64,000 nucleotides of DNA from Nocardia sp. CNY236 (GCF_000482385.1 NZ_AXVD01000001.1:62001-126000), one strand, 5' to 3'. Shown: positions 1-8,705, numbered from the stretch's first letter. Numbers and translations are program-made. Notes: generated by a model from the letters alone, not told the origin.

Positions 1-24
1 GCGCAGCGGTAGGCAGGCGAGCGA

Positions 25-55
25 GTGCCCATCGACATCGGCGGCCGATGGGCAC
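25..55. terminator. Hairpin, possible terminator of an upstream gene
   Basis: A perfect 10-bp stem, GTGCCCATCG (25-34) pairing with CGATGGGCAC (46-55), encloses an 11-nt GC-rich loop. There is no U tract, which is normal for actinobacterial terminators. No gene can be recognised between 1 and 279; the motif GATGGGCAC recurs twice more up to about 118. It may end a gene that lies left of the window, but this is inference. Confidence 0.4.
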
Positions 56-279
56 AGAGCCCAAGGGGCACAGAATCGGATAGGCCCGGAGTCCGATGGG
101 TCCGCAGCACGATGGGCACCGCCGCGTGACCGACCCCATGCGAAACCGGAGGCCACGAGCCCCTCGAATGTGTCGCAAATCACTGCTATGGCGTCATAGT
201 CGGACGCCAGCACTGTTCGCACGATAGCCCTCGTGTCGTAAGGTGCACAGCATCACATTCGATTGGGGAGGTAATGACG

Positions 280-321
280 ATGGCCACCCGCATACCAGAC
301 CACCGAGGCATCGACCGGTGA
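280..321 (+). CDS. 13-residue leader ORF overlapping sdhC start
   Basis: A short ORF of 13 codons plus stop starts at ATG 280, eight bases after a strong Shine-Dalgarno core (GGAGG, 267-271). A second in-frame ATG lies at 274 but too close to that core. The stop TGA (319-321) overlaps the GTG start of the membrane-anchor gene (318-320) as GTGA, a typical translational-coupling arrangement. The product would be a short charged peptide of no recognisable family. The GTG of sdhC has no ribosome-binding site of its own, so the leader may deliver ribosomes to it. Whether the peptide itself matters is unknown. Confidence 0.45.
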   Translation: MATRIPDHRGIDR

Positions 322-1148
322 GTGCCGCGCCGACTGCTGCACCGGATACGGGCGCCGGCGTATTCGGCGCGACCCGAGCCCGAATCGCCGAACGCACGCT
401 GCGCACCGATCGTTGGTGGCTCCCCCCGCTGCTCACCACGCTGGGCTTGGCAGCATTCGTGATCTACGCGACGATCAGATCGTACGTACGCACGGCATAC
501 TGGGTCTCGGAGTACCACTACCTGACGCCGTTCTACTCGCCGTGCCTGAGCACCTCGTGCGTCGAAGGATCGAGTCACTTCGGCACCCCGTTCGGTGAGG
601 TGCCCGCCTTCCTGCCGCTCGGCTTCGTGGCGCTGCCATTTCTTCTGGGTTTCCGGCTGACCTGCTACTACTACCGCAAGGCGTACTACCGGTCCGTGTG
701 GTTGTCCCCGCCCGCCTGCGCCGTCGCGGAGCCGCACGCCGGATACAGCGGCGAGACCCGGCTTCCCTTGCTCATCCAGAACGTGCACCGCTACTTCTTC
801 TATGTGGCCGTCGTGATTTCGGTGATCAACACCTACGACGCCGTTCTGGCATTCCACGGACGGACCGGAGGCTTCGGCTTCGGCCTCGGAAATGTCGTAC
901 TCGTGGTCAATGTGACCTTGTTGTGGGCCTACACCGTGTCGTGCCACTCCTGCAGGCACATCACCGGCGGCCGACTGAAACATTTCTCCGCCCATCCGGT
1001 GCGCTACTGGTTCTGGACTCAGGTCTCCAAGCTGAACACCCGGCACATGCAGCTGGCCTGGATCACTCTCGGAACGCTCGTGCTGACCGACTTCTACGTC
1101 ATGTTGGTCGCCAGCGACACGATTTCCGACCTGCGGTTCATCGACTGA
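318..1148 (+). CDS. sdhC: Succinate dehydrogenase membrane anchor subunit (Sdh1 type)
   Basis: Predicted 276-residue integral membrane subunit that would anchor the SdhAB dimer and pass electrons to menaquinone. Several hydrophobic segments are visible: near the N-terminus after TDRWWLPPLL, around AFLPLGFVALPFLLGF, in the YFFYVAVVISVI stretch, in GLGNVVLVVNVTLLWAY and near the C-terminus. Conserved His residues (QNVHRYFF, SCHSCRHI, RHMQLAW) are candidate haem or quinone ligands. The length resembles the mycobacterial Rv0249c subunit (about 273 residues). The frame stays open upstream to GTG 243, but GTG 318 is preferred because of its overlap with the leader ORF and the family length. sdhA follows after 25 bp. 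Confidence 0.8.
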   Translation: MSAAPTAAPDTGAGVFGATRARIAERTLRTDRWWLPPLLTTLGLAAFVIYATIRSYVRTAYWVSEYHYLTPFYSPCLSTSCVEGSSHFGTPFGEVPAFLPLGFVALPFLLGFRLTCYYYRKAYYRSVWLSPPACAVAEPHAGYSGETRLPLLIQNVHRYFFYVAVVISVINTYDAVLAFHGRTGGFGFGLGNVVLVVNVTLLWAYTVSCHSCRHITGGRLKHFSAHPVRYWFWTQVSKLNTRHMQLAWITLGTLVLTDFYVMLVASDTISDLRFID

Positions 1149-1173
1149 CCGCCTCACCGAGGAGTTTTTCTGC

Positions 1174-3114
1174 ATGGCAGAAGTGGAACGGCACAACTAC
1201 GACGTGGTCGTGATCGGCGCGGGCGGCGCAGGACTGCGCGCAGTGATCGAGGCCAGGGAACACGGATTGTCCGTCGCTGTGGTGTGCAAGTCGCTGTTCG
1301 GCAAAGCACACACCGTGATGGCCGAAGGCGGCTGTGCCGCAGCGATGGGCAACGCCAACGACAAAGACAGCTGGCAGGTGCATTTCAGGGATACGATGCG
1401 CGGCGGCAAGTTCCTGAACAACTGGCGCATGGCCGAATTGCACGCCCAAGAGGCGCCGGACCGGGTATGGGAACTGGAAACCTATGGGGCGCTGTTCGAT
1501 CGGACACCCGACGGCCGCATCAGTCAGCGCAACTTCGGCGGGCACACCTATCCACGCCTGGCGCATGTCGGTGACCGAACCGGGCTCGAAATCATTCGCA
1601 CGATGCAGCAGAAGATCGTCTCGCTGCAGCAGGCCGATTTCGCGGAAACCGGTGACTACGAATCTCGCATCAAGGTATTCGCCGAATGCACCGTCACCGA
1701 ACTGCTCAAGGACGGTGACCGCATTGCCGGCGCCTTCGGCTACTGGCGAGAATCCGGCCGTTTCATCCTGTTCGAGACGCCCGCGGTGGTGATGGCGACC
1801 GGCGGCATCGGCAAGTCGTACAAGGTGACCTCGAACTCCTGGGAGTACACCGGCGATGGGCACGCGCTCGCACTGCGGGCCGGCGCCACGCTGATCAATA
1901 TGGAGTTCCTGCAATTCCACCCGACAGGCATGGTCTGGCCCCCGAGCGTCAAGGGCATCCTGGTCACCGAAGGTGTGCGCGGCGACGGCGGAGTACTGAA
2001 GAACACCGAGGGCGACCGGTTCATGTTCGACTACATCCCGCCGGTGTTCAAAGGACAGTACGCCGAGACCGAACAAGAAGCCGACCAGTGGTTGCGCGAC
2101 AACGATTCCGCACGCCGTACCCCGGATCTGCTGCCACGTGACGAAGTCGCGCGCGCGATCAACGAAGAGGTCAAAGCCGGGCGCGGTACCGAACACGGGG
2201 GCGTGTTCTTGGATATCGCGACCCGGATGCCGGCCGAGGAAATCGTTCGACGGCTTCCCTCCATGCACCACCAGTTCAAGGAGCTGGCGGACGTCGACAT
2301 CACCAAGGAGCCAATGGAAGTCGGACCGACCTGCCACTATGTGATGGGCGGTATCGAGGTCGACCCGGACACCGGCGCGGCGACCGTGCCCGGACTGTTC
2401 GCCGCCGGCGAGTGCGCGGGCGGAATGCACGGCTCCAATCGGCTCGGCGGAAACTCGTTGTCCGACCTGCTGGTATTCGGCCGACGCGCCGGACTCGGCG
2501 CCGCCGCCTACGTCGAGCAGCTCGCCGCACGTCCGTCGATTGCCGAAGCCGATATCGCCGCGGCCGCGGACGCCGCCTTGGCGCCGTTCACTCCCGCGAC
2601 CGACACCGATCGGGAAAACCCCTACACCGTGCACACCGATCTGCAGCAGTCGATGAACGACCTGGTCGGTATCATCCGCAAGGAACACGAAGTGCGCGCG
2701 GCAATCGACCGGCTCGCTCAGCTGCGGGCCAGGTTCCAGCAGGTGACCGTCGAAGGCCATCGCCAGTTCAATCCGGGGTGGCATCTCGCGCTCGACCTGC
2801 AGAACATGTTGTTGGTCAGTGAATGCGTGGCCCAAGCAGCACTGCTGCGCACCGAAAGCCGCGGTGGACACACCCGGGACGATCACCCGTCGATGGACCC
2901 CGCGTGGCGCAACTCTCTGCTGGTGTGCACCCTGGATTCGAGCACTGCGGGCAACACGATCCCCACGGTCACCGTCGCTCGGAAGGAACAGATCCCGATG
3001 CGACCGGACCTGCTCGCTCTGTTCGATCTCGGCGAGCTCGAGAAGTACTACACCCCGGCCGAACTCGCCGGCCATCCGGCTGCGGCCGGCAAATCGACGG
3101 ACCGAGAGGCGTAA
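1174..3114 (+). CDS. sdhA: Succinate dehydrogenase flavoprotein subunit
   Basis: A 646-residue FAD subunit that oxidises succinate to fumarate in the TCA cycle and respiratory chain at the inner face of the membrane. An N-terminal dinucleotide-binding motif GAGGAGLRA lies near residues 12-20. The covalent-FAD histidine is probably His124 in FGGHTYPR. The substrate-site region includes FHPTG and HGSNRLGGNSLSDLLVFG near residues 245 and 420-435. The length equals that known for the mycobacterial Sdh1 flavoprotein. The ATG follows a GAGGAG ribosome-binding site. sdhB starts two bases after the stop, so the genes form one operon. Confidence 0.96.
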   Translation: MAEVERHNYDVVVIGAGGAGLRAVIEAREHGLSVAVVCKSLFGKAHTVMAEGGCAAAMGNANDKDSWQVHFRDTMRGGKFLNNWRMAELHAQEAPDRVWELETYGALFDRTPDGRISQRNFGGHTYPRLAHVGDRTGLEIIRTMQQKIVSLQQADFAETGDYESRIKVFAECTVTELLKDGDRIAGAFGYWRESGRFILFETPAVVMATGGIGKSYKVTSNSWEYTGDGHALALRAGATLINMEFLQFHPTGMVWPPSVKGILVTEGVRGDGGVLKNTEGDRFMFDYIPPVFKGQYAETEQEADQWLRDNDSARRTPDLLPRDEVARAINEEVKAGRGTEHGGVFLDIATRMPAEEIVRRLPSMHHQFKELADVDITKEPMEVGPTCHYVMGGIEVDPDTGAATVPGLFAAGECAGGMHGSNRLGGNSLSDLLVFGRRAGLGAAAYVEQLAARPSIAEADIAAAADAALAPFTPATDTDRENPYTVHTDLQQSMNDLVGIIRKEHEVRAAIDRLAQLRARFQQVTVEGHRQFNPGWHLALDLQNMLLVSECVAQAALLRTESRGGHTRDDHPSMDPAWRNSLLVCTLDSSTAGNTIPTVTVARKEQIPMRPDLLALFDLGELEKYYTPAELAGHPAAAGKSTDREA

Positions 3115-3116
3115 GC

Positions 3117-3863
3117 ATGGGTTACGACGCCACATTCCGCGTATGGCGCGGTGATCTCGACAGCGGAGCACTGCACGACTTCACCGTCCTGGTGAACGAA
3201 GGCGAGGTGGTGCTCGACATCATTCACCGGTTGCAAGCCACGCAGGCACCCGACCTCGCTGTCCGTTGGAATTGCAAGGCAGGTAAGTGCGGGTCCTGTT
3301 CCGCCGAGGTCAACGGTCGGCCGCGGCTGCTGTGTATGACACGGATGTCGACCTTCACCGAGGACGAGGTGGTGACCGTGACTCCGATGCGTGCCTTCCC
3401 GGTGATCAAAGACTTGGTGACCGACGTATCGTGCAACTACGAAAAAGCCAGGCAAATACCATCGTTCACACCGCACGACGATCTGAAACCAGGCGACTAC
3501 CGGATGAAGCAGGTCGACGTGGAGCGCTCACAGGAGTTCCGCAAATGCATCGAATGTTTCCTGTGCCAGAACACGTGTCATGTGGTGCGTGACCACGAGG
3601 AGAACAAGCAATCGTTCGCCGGACCGCGCTTCTTGATGCGTATTGCCGAGTTGGAGATGCATCCTTTGGATGTGGCCGACCGCCGTGACCTCGCGCAGGA
3701 CGAGCACGGTCTCGGATTGTGCAACATCACCAAATGCTGCACCGAGGTCTGCCCGGAACACATCAAGATCACCGACAATGCATTGATTCCGATGAAAGAG
3801 CGCGTGGTCGACCGGAAGTACGATCCACTGGTCTGGTTGGGCAACAAGCTGTTTCGCCGCTGA
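3117..3863 (+). CDS. sdhB: Succinate dehydrogenase iron-sulfur subunit
   Basis: A 248-residue electron-transfer subunit linking the SdhA flavin to the membrane quinone. The 2Fe-2S ligands appear as CKAGKCGSC plus a distal Cys (LLC) between about residues 53 and 76. The 4Fe-4S/3Fe-4S ligands appear as CIECFLCQNTC and CNITKCCTEVCP in the C-terminal half. ATG 3117 lies directly after the sdhA stop; an open frame runs further upstream but only overlaps sdhA. The gene ends the operon, followed by a strong hairpin at 3881-3913. Confidence 0.96.
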   Translation: MGYDATFRVWRGDLDSGALHDFTVLVNEGEVVLDIIHRLQATQAPDLAVRWNCKAGKCGSCSAEVNGRPRLLCMTRMSTFTEDEVVTVTPMRAFPVIKDLVTDVSCNYEKARQIPSFTPHDDLKPGDYRMKQVDVERSQEFRKCIECFLCQNTCHVVRDHEENKQSFAGPRFLMRIAELEMHPLDVADRRDLAQDEHGLGLCNITKCCTEVCPEHIKITDNALIPMKERVVDRKYDPLVWLGNKLFRR

Positions 3864-3880
3864 AGCGGTGTGCGCGGCAT

Positions 3881-3913
3881 CGCGCCAGACGACCGGTTCG
3901 GTCGACTGGCGCG
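3881..3913. terminator. Bidirectional terminator between sdhB and the convergent gene
   Basis: The stem pairs CGCGCCAG (3881-3888) with CTGGCGCG (3906-3913), continues after an A/A mismatch with CGACCG (3890-3895) and CGGTCG (3899-3904), and closes on a GTT loop. It lies 18 bp after the sdhB stop and 4 bp before the stop of the convergent small membrane gene, so it probably terminates both transcripts. Confidence 0.75.
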
Positions 3914-3916
3914 GTG

Positions 3917-4207
3917 TTACAGCATGGCCACCACACCGAGGGCGACGAGCCACACCAGCAGGCCCACGAGCAATGCCGACAAGGCCGAGCTGGTGAGAAT
4001 ATAGACACCGACCGCCGACACCGCGAACAGCAGCGCGATGATCAGCCACTCCACCCAATCACCCGGCCGCAATTTCTTGTACCGGGGATGGGAGCCCTTG
4101 AGCCCTCGGTCCACAGATATCTGGTTACCCCGAAATCTGCTCGGACAAACCTGGTTTCGTTGTCGAATCTGTGCCGATTCGTGATCGTCGGGGGCAATCG
4201 TGCGCAC
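3917..4207 (-). CDS. Small membrane protein, function unknown
   Basis: The reliable part is the C-terminal 50 residues, with two adjacent hydrophobic helices (EWLIIALLFAVSAVGVYIL and ALLVGLLVWLVALGVVAML) after a basic stretch RYKKLRPGDW. The start is uncertain. GTG 4207 gives 96 residues and lies 15 bp after the DUF397 stop, suggesting an operon. GTG 4114 gives 65 residues and removes a region without clear coding character. No family is recognised. Confidence 0.5.
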   Translation of the reverse strand: MRTIAPDDHESAQIRQRNQVCPSRFRGNQISVDRGLKGSHPRYKKLRPGDWVEWLIIALLFAVSAVGVYILTSSALSALLVGLLVWLVALGVVAML

Positions 4208-4222
4208 CTCGACGGCGCGGAG

Positions 4223-4450
4223 CTACTGCCGCGGACGGTCGAATTCGCCGTCGTGTACACCGGCGGTGAAGGCGGCCCATTCGCCCGGCGTGAAGACCAG
4301 CACCGGGCCGTCGGGGTCCTTTCCGTTGCGCAGACCCACATGCCCGCCGGCGAGCAGAGCCAATTCCACCCCCTCGGCGCCCTCGCCATCTCCGGCCCTG
4401 CGCCAGGTGGCTTCGGCCAGATCTACCTCGGCGTCGCCTTGAATACTCAC
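4223..4450 (-). CDS. DUF397 domain protein
   Basis: A 75-residue protein with the DUF397 signature: an early tryptophan (ATWRRA), then GLRNGKDPDGPVLVFTPGEW and the tail FTAGVHDGEFD. In actinomycetes, members usually sit next to an XRE-family regulator (often with an ATPase-like kinase) and resemble BldB/WhiJ partners. Here no HTH gene is adjacent: upstream is the glycosylase gene on the same strand, downstream a small membrane protein. It therefore appears to be an orphan copy. Function is not known beyond the family association with development and regulation. Confidence 0.8.
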   Translation of the reverse strand: MSIQGDAEVDLAEATWRRAGDGEGAEGVELALLAGGHVGLRNGKDPDGPVLVFTPGEWAAFTAGVHDGEFDRPRQ

Positions 4451-4594
4451 GCATCGACTCCTTCGTTCTCGGCCAGATCGGATTCTGCGGACTGCGCCAT
4501 CCGATGGCCCGTGGGCATGCGCCCGATCGTACCGGCGCGCGGCCTCACCGTCCGAGGGATTGCGACCGCTCGTGCCAACTGCGCCGCCGGCGGC

Positions 4595-5500
4595 TCAGTG
4601 CCAACTGTGGTCGGTGCGCGGGGTGCGGGGTCCGAATTTCGGTTTGTGGAATTGACCGCTGATTTCGAGCAGGCGAATGGCCCGATAACGGTGGGGGCGC
4701 AACGGTTCCAGGTAGTCGATCATCGCGTCGTCGTCGATGGGCCGGCCGAGCAGGGTCCATCCCACCGTGGCAGCGAGGTGATAGTCACCCACCGACAATG
4801 CGTCCGCGTCACCGAAGGCTCGCTGCGCGATCTCGGCGGCGGTCCACACCCCGATCCCGGGGATGGACTGCAGCGCGAGGGCAGCCTCGGACGGATCGAC
4901 GTGCACCGTCCGTTCGAGGGACTCGACGACCCCAGCTGCGCGGACAATGGTCTGCGCCCGCTGTGGACCGACATTCGCACGGTGATAGCTCCACGAGGGG
5001 ATCCGCCGCCAGGTATCAGCCGTCGGCGGCAGCAGCATGCCGGCCGGCGCTGGGCCGGGCGCGGGTTCCCCGAACTGCCGCACCAGCTTTCGCCACGACG
5101 CGCGTGCCGAGACGGTATGGACCTTCTGCTCCAGCACCGCGGGAACCAAGGCTTCGAAGACCCTGCCGGTACGCAACATCCGCAGCCCAGGGAAACACCG
5201 GTGCGCATGGACGAGCTTCGGGTGGCGTGGAATGAAGTCCGACAGGTCCTCGTCCACGCACAACGTCCGCTCGAGACCGTCGAGGAACTCGGCCGCGCCT
5301 GCTCCCCAGGCACGAGCCGGTACCGTGTGCGCATCGGACTGGGCCAGGCGGTAGGTGACCGGCCCGCTCGGCAACCGAGACGCATACCAGTGCGCGCCGT
5401 CGCTGGTGACTCGGTGACACGGGTCGCCGGCGCCGCGGCCGAGCGGCGCCAGGGTACTGGCCAGATCGATCGGCCGGTCCGCGGTCACGATTCTCTCCAT
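4595..5500 (-). CDS. AlkA-like DNA-3-methyladenine glycosylase (HhH family)
   Basis: About 301 residues of the helix-hairpin-helix base-excision glycosylase fold, which removes alkylated bases from DNA. The HhH motif is SIPGIGVWTAAEI near residue 213, followed by a Gly/Asp region with the likely catalytic Asp in VGDYHLA about 25 residues later. VPAVLEQKVH matches the conserved helix of the family. The frame is open further upstream; the start at 5500 (MERIVTADRP) or 5515 is chosen because the preceding residues lack coding character. The C-terminus (GPRTPRTDHSWH) is typical of actinobacterial members. Confidence 0.82.
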   Translation of the reverse strand: MERIVTADRPIDLASTLAPLGRGAGDPCHRVTSDGAHWYASRLPSGPVTYRLAQSDAHTVPARAWGAGAAEFLDGLERTLCVDEDLSDFIPRHPKLVHAHRCFPGLRMLRTGRVFEALVPAVLEQKVHTVSARASWRKLVRQFGEPAPGPAPAGMLLPPTADTWRRIPSWSYHRANVGPQRAQTIVRAAGVVESLERTVHVDPSEAALALQSIPGIGVWTAAEIAQRAFGDADALSVGDYHLAATVGWTLLGRPIDDDAMIDYLEPLRPHRYRAIRLLEISGQFHKPKFGPRTPRTDHSWH

Positions 5501-5645
5501 TCCCGACTCGACCATCGCAGTGCGCACCGAAGTATTCTGCCCCCGCGACGCGCGGCGGCGCATCCCGCTGCTCCGGTCGACTACCAACTACCATCTCGGC
5601 CACAACGGAAAGCAGTACGGGCAGTCGCCACAACGGAGGTTTCTG

Positions 5646-5750
5646 ATGGTCACCACCGTGCTCAACTGGTTGCTCGATGCTTGGGGCAACGTATCCGCCG
5701 GCAGCTCCGGCTACAGTATTCCGCCGGGCACCCTGCCCTTCGGCAGTTGA
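5646..5750 (+). CDS. 34-residue small ORF with strong ribosome-binding site
   Basis: ATG 5646 follows CGGAGGT (5633-5639) at good spacing, and the ORF encodes 34 residues. The N-terminal half is hydrophobic and amphipathic (VTTVLNWLLDAWG); the C-terminal half is rich in Gly, Ser and Pro (SSGYSIPPGTLPFGS). It is divergent from the glycosylase gene and convergent with the FAD/Fe-S oxidase gene. No family is recognised. It is too short for most gene finders, and only the ribosome-binding site and codon use (mostly G/C at third positions) support it. Confidence 0.5.
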   Translation: MVTTVLNWLLDAWGNVSAGSSGYSIPPGTLPFGS

Positions 5751-5773
5751 GCCCTACCCGCATCGGTCGCCGC

Positions 5774-5812
5774 ACTGCGGTGATCGGGCACTGCGGTGAT
5801 CGGGCACTGCGG
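5774..5812. repeat. 16-bp tandem repeat
   Basis: The unit ACTGCGGTGATCGGGC occurs at 5774-5789 and 5790-5805, with a partial third copy to 5812. It lies between two convergent genes and feeds into the hairpin at 5799-5825. Confidence 0.7.
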
Positions 5813-5825
5813 CTCACTGCCCGAT
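5799..5825. terminator. Hairpin with the oxidase stop codon in its loop
   Basis: ATCGGGCA (5799-5806) pairs with TGCCCGAT (5818-5825) across an 11-nt loop. The stop codon of the minus-strand oxidase (5814-5816) lies in the loop. It could end transcription from both convergent genes. Confidence 0.5.
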
Positions 5826-8615
5826 GAGGAACTGTGCCAGATGCCGACCACGCCGCCCGGCCAGAGCAGCGAGCTGCGTACGACACGAGAAGCCGTCGGC
5901 GAGGACCGCAGCGTCTGCGCCGGCAGCGCGCACTGCGGGCAGCAAACTATTCTCGGCCACCGCTTGCGATATCTCGAAGTGGCCGGCCTGCATTCCGAAG
6001 TTTCCTGCCAAACCGCAACATCCAGCGACCTCGGTCACCTGCAACCCCATATCGGCCAGGAGTCGGCGATCGTGATCGAATCCCAGAACCGCGTACTGGT
6101 GGCAATGCGGCTGAACTACTACCGACTGCCCGGTATGCACCGGTGGACGCCACGTCGGCTGCTCGGCGAGGAACTCGGCGAACGTACGGACAGCAGCGGC
6201 GGTCGCCGCTGATCGGGGGTCCTCCGGCAGCAGCTCCACCAGGTCGACGCGCAATACCGCGGTGCAGGACGGTTCCAGACCCACCACGATGCCGCCGGCG
6301 CTCACATGGTGTTCCAATGCAGCCAGGGTTGCCCGCAACCGGGCGCGAGCACCGTCGAGTTGGCCGGTGGTGATCCATGTGAGTCCACAGCAAACCCGAC
6401 TGTCCGGAATTCGAACGTGATAGCCCAGGGTGGTCAACAGCCGGGCCGCCGCCAGCGCGACCTCTGGATCGAACGCGTCGGTGAAGGTGTCGATCCACAG
6501 CATGACCTCGCGGCCATGCAGGGCATTCGGTTCCTCGGGCACGTAGGCCGACTCCGCCAACAGTGCCCCCTCGTCCAGATCACGCCAGATCCGGCGAAAC
6601 GGACGTCGGGCCAGACGTGGCAGTTCACGGCGCGGGTCGATGCCCGCTGCGCGTGACCCGAGACGACGCAAGACGGTGTGTCCGGTCATCGCGTTGGCCA
6701 CCCGCGGCATCCGCGTTGCGACGGTGAGCCAGCGCGGTAGCCAGCCCAGCGAGTAGTGATCGATCGGTCGAAGGCGACGACGGTAGCGGCGGTAGAGCGT
6801 CTCCGACTTGTAGGCGGCCAGGTCGACACCCGCGGGGCAGTCCGATCGGCAGGCTCGGCACGACAAGCAGAGGTCGAGTGACTCGGCGACGGCCTGCGAG
6901 GACCAGGGCAGCGCACCGCGCACCACTTCCTGCAAGACCCTCGCCCGACCCCGGGTGCTGTCCTTCTCATCCATGGTCGCCCGGTACGACGGACACATGA
7001 ATCCGCCATCGGCGCGACATTTGCCCACACCGACGCAGCGATGTACCGCCGCGACCAGATCTCCGTCGTCGTGCGGGAACGCGAATCCGACCGGCGGCGG
7101 ACCGTGGGGCAATCCGACCAGCCGCAGGTCGGCATCGATCGGACGCGCAGCGACGAGCACCCCTGGGTTCAAGATGTCGTCGGGATCGAACAACGCTTTG
7201 AATCCGGCGAATACATCGAGCACCGCAGGGGAGTACATCACCGACAGCAACTCCGACCGGGCTCGACCGTCGCCGTGCTCGCCGGACAGTGAACCACCGT
7301 GCCGGACAACCAGTTCGGCCGCGTCGAACAGAAACGTACGAAAGCGGCGCGGCGCGTCGCCGAGCGGCAGATCGAGGCGAACGTGGATACATCCGTCACC
7401 GATGTGCCCGTACAGCAAACCATCCACACCGTGATCGCGAGTCAAAGCGGCGAACTCGCGCAGATAGGCGCCGAGCCGAGCGGGCGGAACAGCCGCGTCC
7501 TCCCACCCCGGCCAGGCCGGACGACCATCAGGGGTGCGACCGGCCAGCCCGGCGCCGTCGGCGCGGATCTGCCAGAGCGCAGCGGCAGCAGCTCGATCGC
7601 CGACGATCCGGGTATGGCGGGTCCCCGCAGTCCGGCACAGGCGCTGAGCGGCGGCCATCGCGGCGGCCGGTGTCGGTCCTGCAAGTTCCACGAACAGCCA
7701 CGCGCCCCCGGGTGGCAGGTCCGGCACCAGGCCGCGGTGTCCGCGAACCATGTCGACCAAGCGCGCATCGATACCCTCGACCGCGATCGGCGTGCAGGCC
7801 ATCACCGCGTCGATGTCCTCGGCGGCAGTGGCGATATCGGGGTAGCCGAGTACCGCGAGAATCGTCGCCGACGGTAGCGCGACCAACTCGACCGTGGCGT
7901 CCAGCAGCACCCCGCAGGTGCCTTCGCTGCCGACGAAAGCCTTGGCCGCCGATTCGCCGCGTTCGGGCAGAAGGTGCTCCAGGCTGTACCCGGACGCCTG
8001 GCGGTCGAATCGACCCAGATCGGTTCGCAGCACCGCGAGATTGTCCCTGCTGAATTTCGCGAGCCCGGGCATCACCGACACGTCGTCGGCCAAGATGCGT
8101 TCGACGCCCATGCCGTCCACGATGCGTGCTTCCCGGACGGTGTCGGACGTACGACCCCAGGCGACGGCCCGTGGCCCGCATGCGTTGTTACCGATCATGC
8201 CGCCGAGAGTGCAGCGGTTCTGTGTCGAGGGGTCGGGCCCGAAGCGAAGCCCGTACGGGCGTGCGGCGCGCTGCAACTGCGACAGCACCACCCCGGGCTG
8301 GACCGTGGCGGTACCGGCGGACGGATCGATCGACACGACCCGGTTCATGTGCCTACTGAAGTCGAGGACCAGTCCGGGGCCGATCGCGTTGCCCGCCACC
8401 GAGGTTCCCGCTCCGCGCGCGGTCACCGACAATCCCCGATCTCGGGCGTATTCCACCGTGGTCGCGACATCGGCGTCGGTACGCGGGAAGACGACCGCGG
8501 TCGGGCGCACCCGATAGTTCGACGCATCCGAGGAGTACTCCGCACGGCGCCGGTCAGAAGTATCGACCTCGCCCGCGAGCCGGGCACGCAGCGCCGCCAT
8601 CCGGTTTTCGGTCAC
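5814..8615 (-). CDS. FAD-linked oxidase fused to Fe-S/CCG domains (D-2-hydroxyacid dehydrogenase-like)
   Basis: A 933-residue fusion of a GlcD-type flavoprotein and a GlcF-type iron-sulfur protein. The PCMH FAD-binding domain lies at about residues 35-270 (TARGAGTSVAGNAIGPGLVLD; GGMIGNNACGPRAVAWG), followed by the FAD-oxidase C domain to about 540. Two 4Fe-4S motifs follow (CVGVGKCRADGGFMCPSY and CLSCRACRSDCPAG). The C-terminal region carries two CCG repeats (CCGLTWITTG, CCGLAGNFGM). Such fusions oxidise D-lactate or related 2-hydroxyacids and pass electrons to quinone; the exact substrate cannot be read here. The start is GTG 8615. It reads in the same direction as the YhdH and DinB2 genes upstream. 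Confidence 0.88.
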   Translation of the reverse strand: MTENRMAALRARLAGEVDTSDRRRAEYSSDASNYRVRPTAVVFPRTDADVATTVEYARDRGLSVTARGAGTSVAGNAIGPGLVLDFSRHMNRVVSIDPSAGTATVQPGVVLSQLQRAARPYGLRFGPDPSTQNRCTLGGMIGNNACGPRAVAWGRTSDTVREARIVDGMGVERILADDVSVMPGLAKFSRDNLAVLRTDLGRFDRQASGYSLEHLLPERGESAAKAFVGSEGTCGVLLDATVELVALPSATILAVLGYPDIATAAEDIDAVMACTPIAVEGIDARLVDMVRGHRGLVPDLPPGGAWLFVELAGPTPAAAMAAAQRLCRTAGTRHTRIVGDRAAAAALWQIRADGAGLAGRTPDGRPAWPGWEDAAVPPARLGAYLREFAALTRDHGVDGLLYGHIGDGCIHVRLDLPLGDAPRRFRTFLFDAAELVVRHGGSLSGEHGDGRARSELLSVMYSPAVLDVFAGFKALFDPDDILNPGVLVAARPIDADLRLVGLPHGPPPVGFAFPHDDGDLVAAVHRCVGVGKCRADGGFMCPSYRATMDEKDSTRGRARVLQEVVRGALPWSSQAVAESLDLCLSCRACRSDCPAGVDLAAYKSETLYRRYRRRLRPIDHYSLGWLPRWLTVATRMPRVANAMTGHTVLRRLGSRAAGIDPRRELPRLARRPFRRIWRDLDEGALLAESAYVPEEPNALHGREVMLWIDTFTDAFDPEVALAAARLLTTLGYHVRIPDSRVCCGLTWITTGQLDGARARLRATLAALEHHVSAGGIVVGLEPSCTAVLRVDLVELLPEDPRSAATAAAVRTFAEFLAEQPTWRPPVHTGQSVVVQPHCHQYAVLGFDHDRRLLADMGLQVTEVAGCCGLAGNFGMQAGHFEISQAVAENSLLPAVRAAGADAAVLADGFSCRTQLAALAGRRGRHLAQFLIGQ

Positions 8616-8705
8616 CTCGACAGCCTAGGGCAGCGGTTTCCCACCACCGCTTTCTCGCCCCGCCCACCGTCGACCTCGCCCACCGTCGACCCGACAGCGC
8701 AACGA

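Noticed and set aside
1138..3171. Long minus-strand open frame opposite sdhA
   Set aside because: It has no family features, and its composition is that expected from the antisense of a GC-rich coding gene; sdhA is certain.
3719..5827. Long plus-strand open frame across sdhB end, DUF397 and glycosylase genes
   Set aside because: It is antisense to recognisable genes (DUF397, AlkA-like) and shows no domain.
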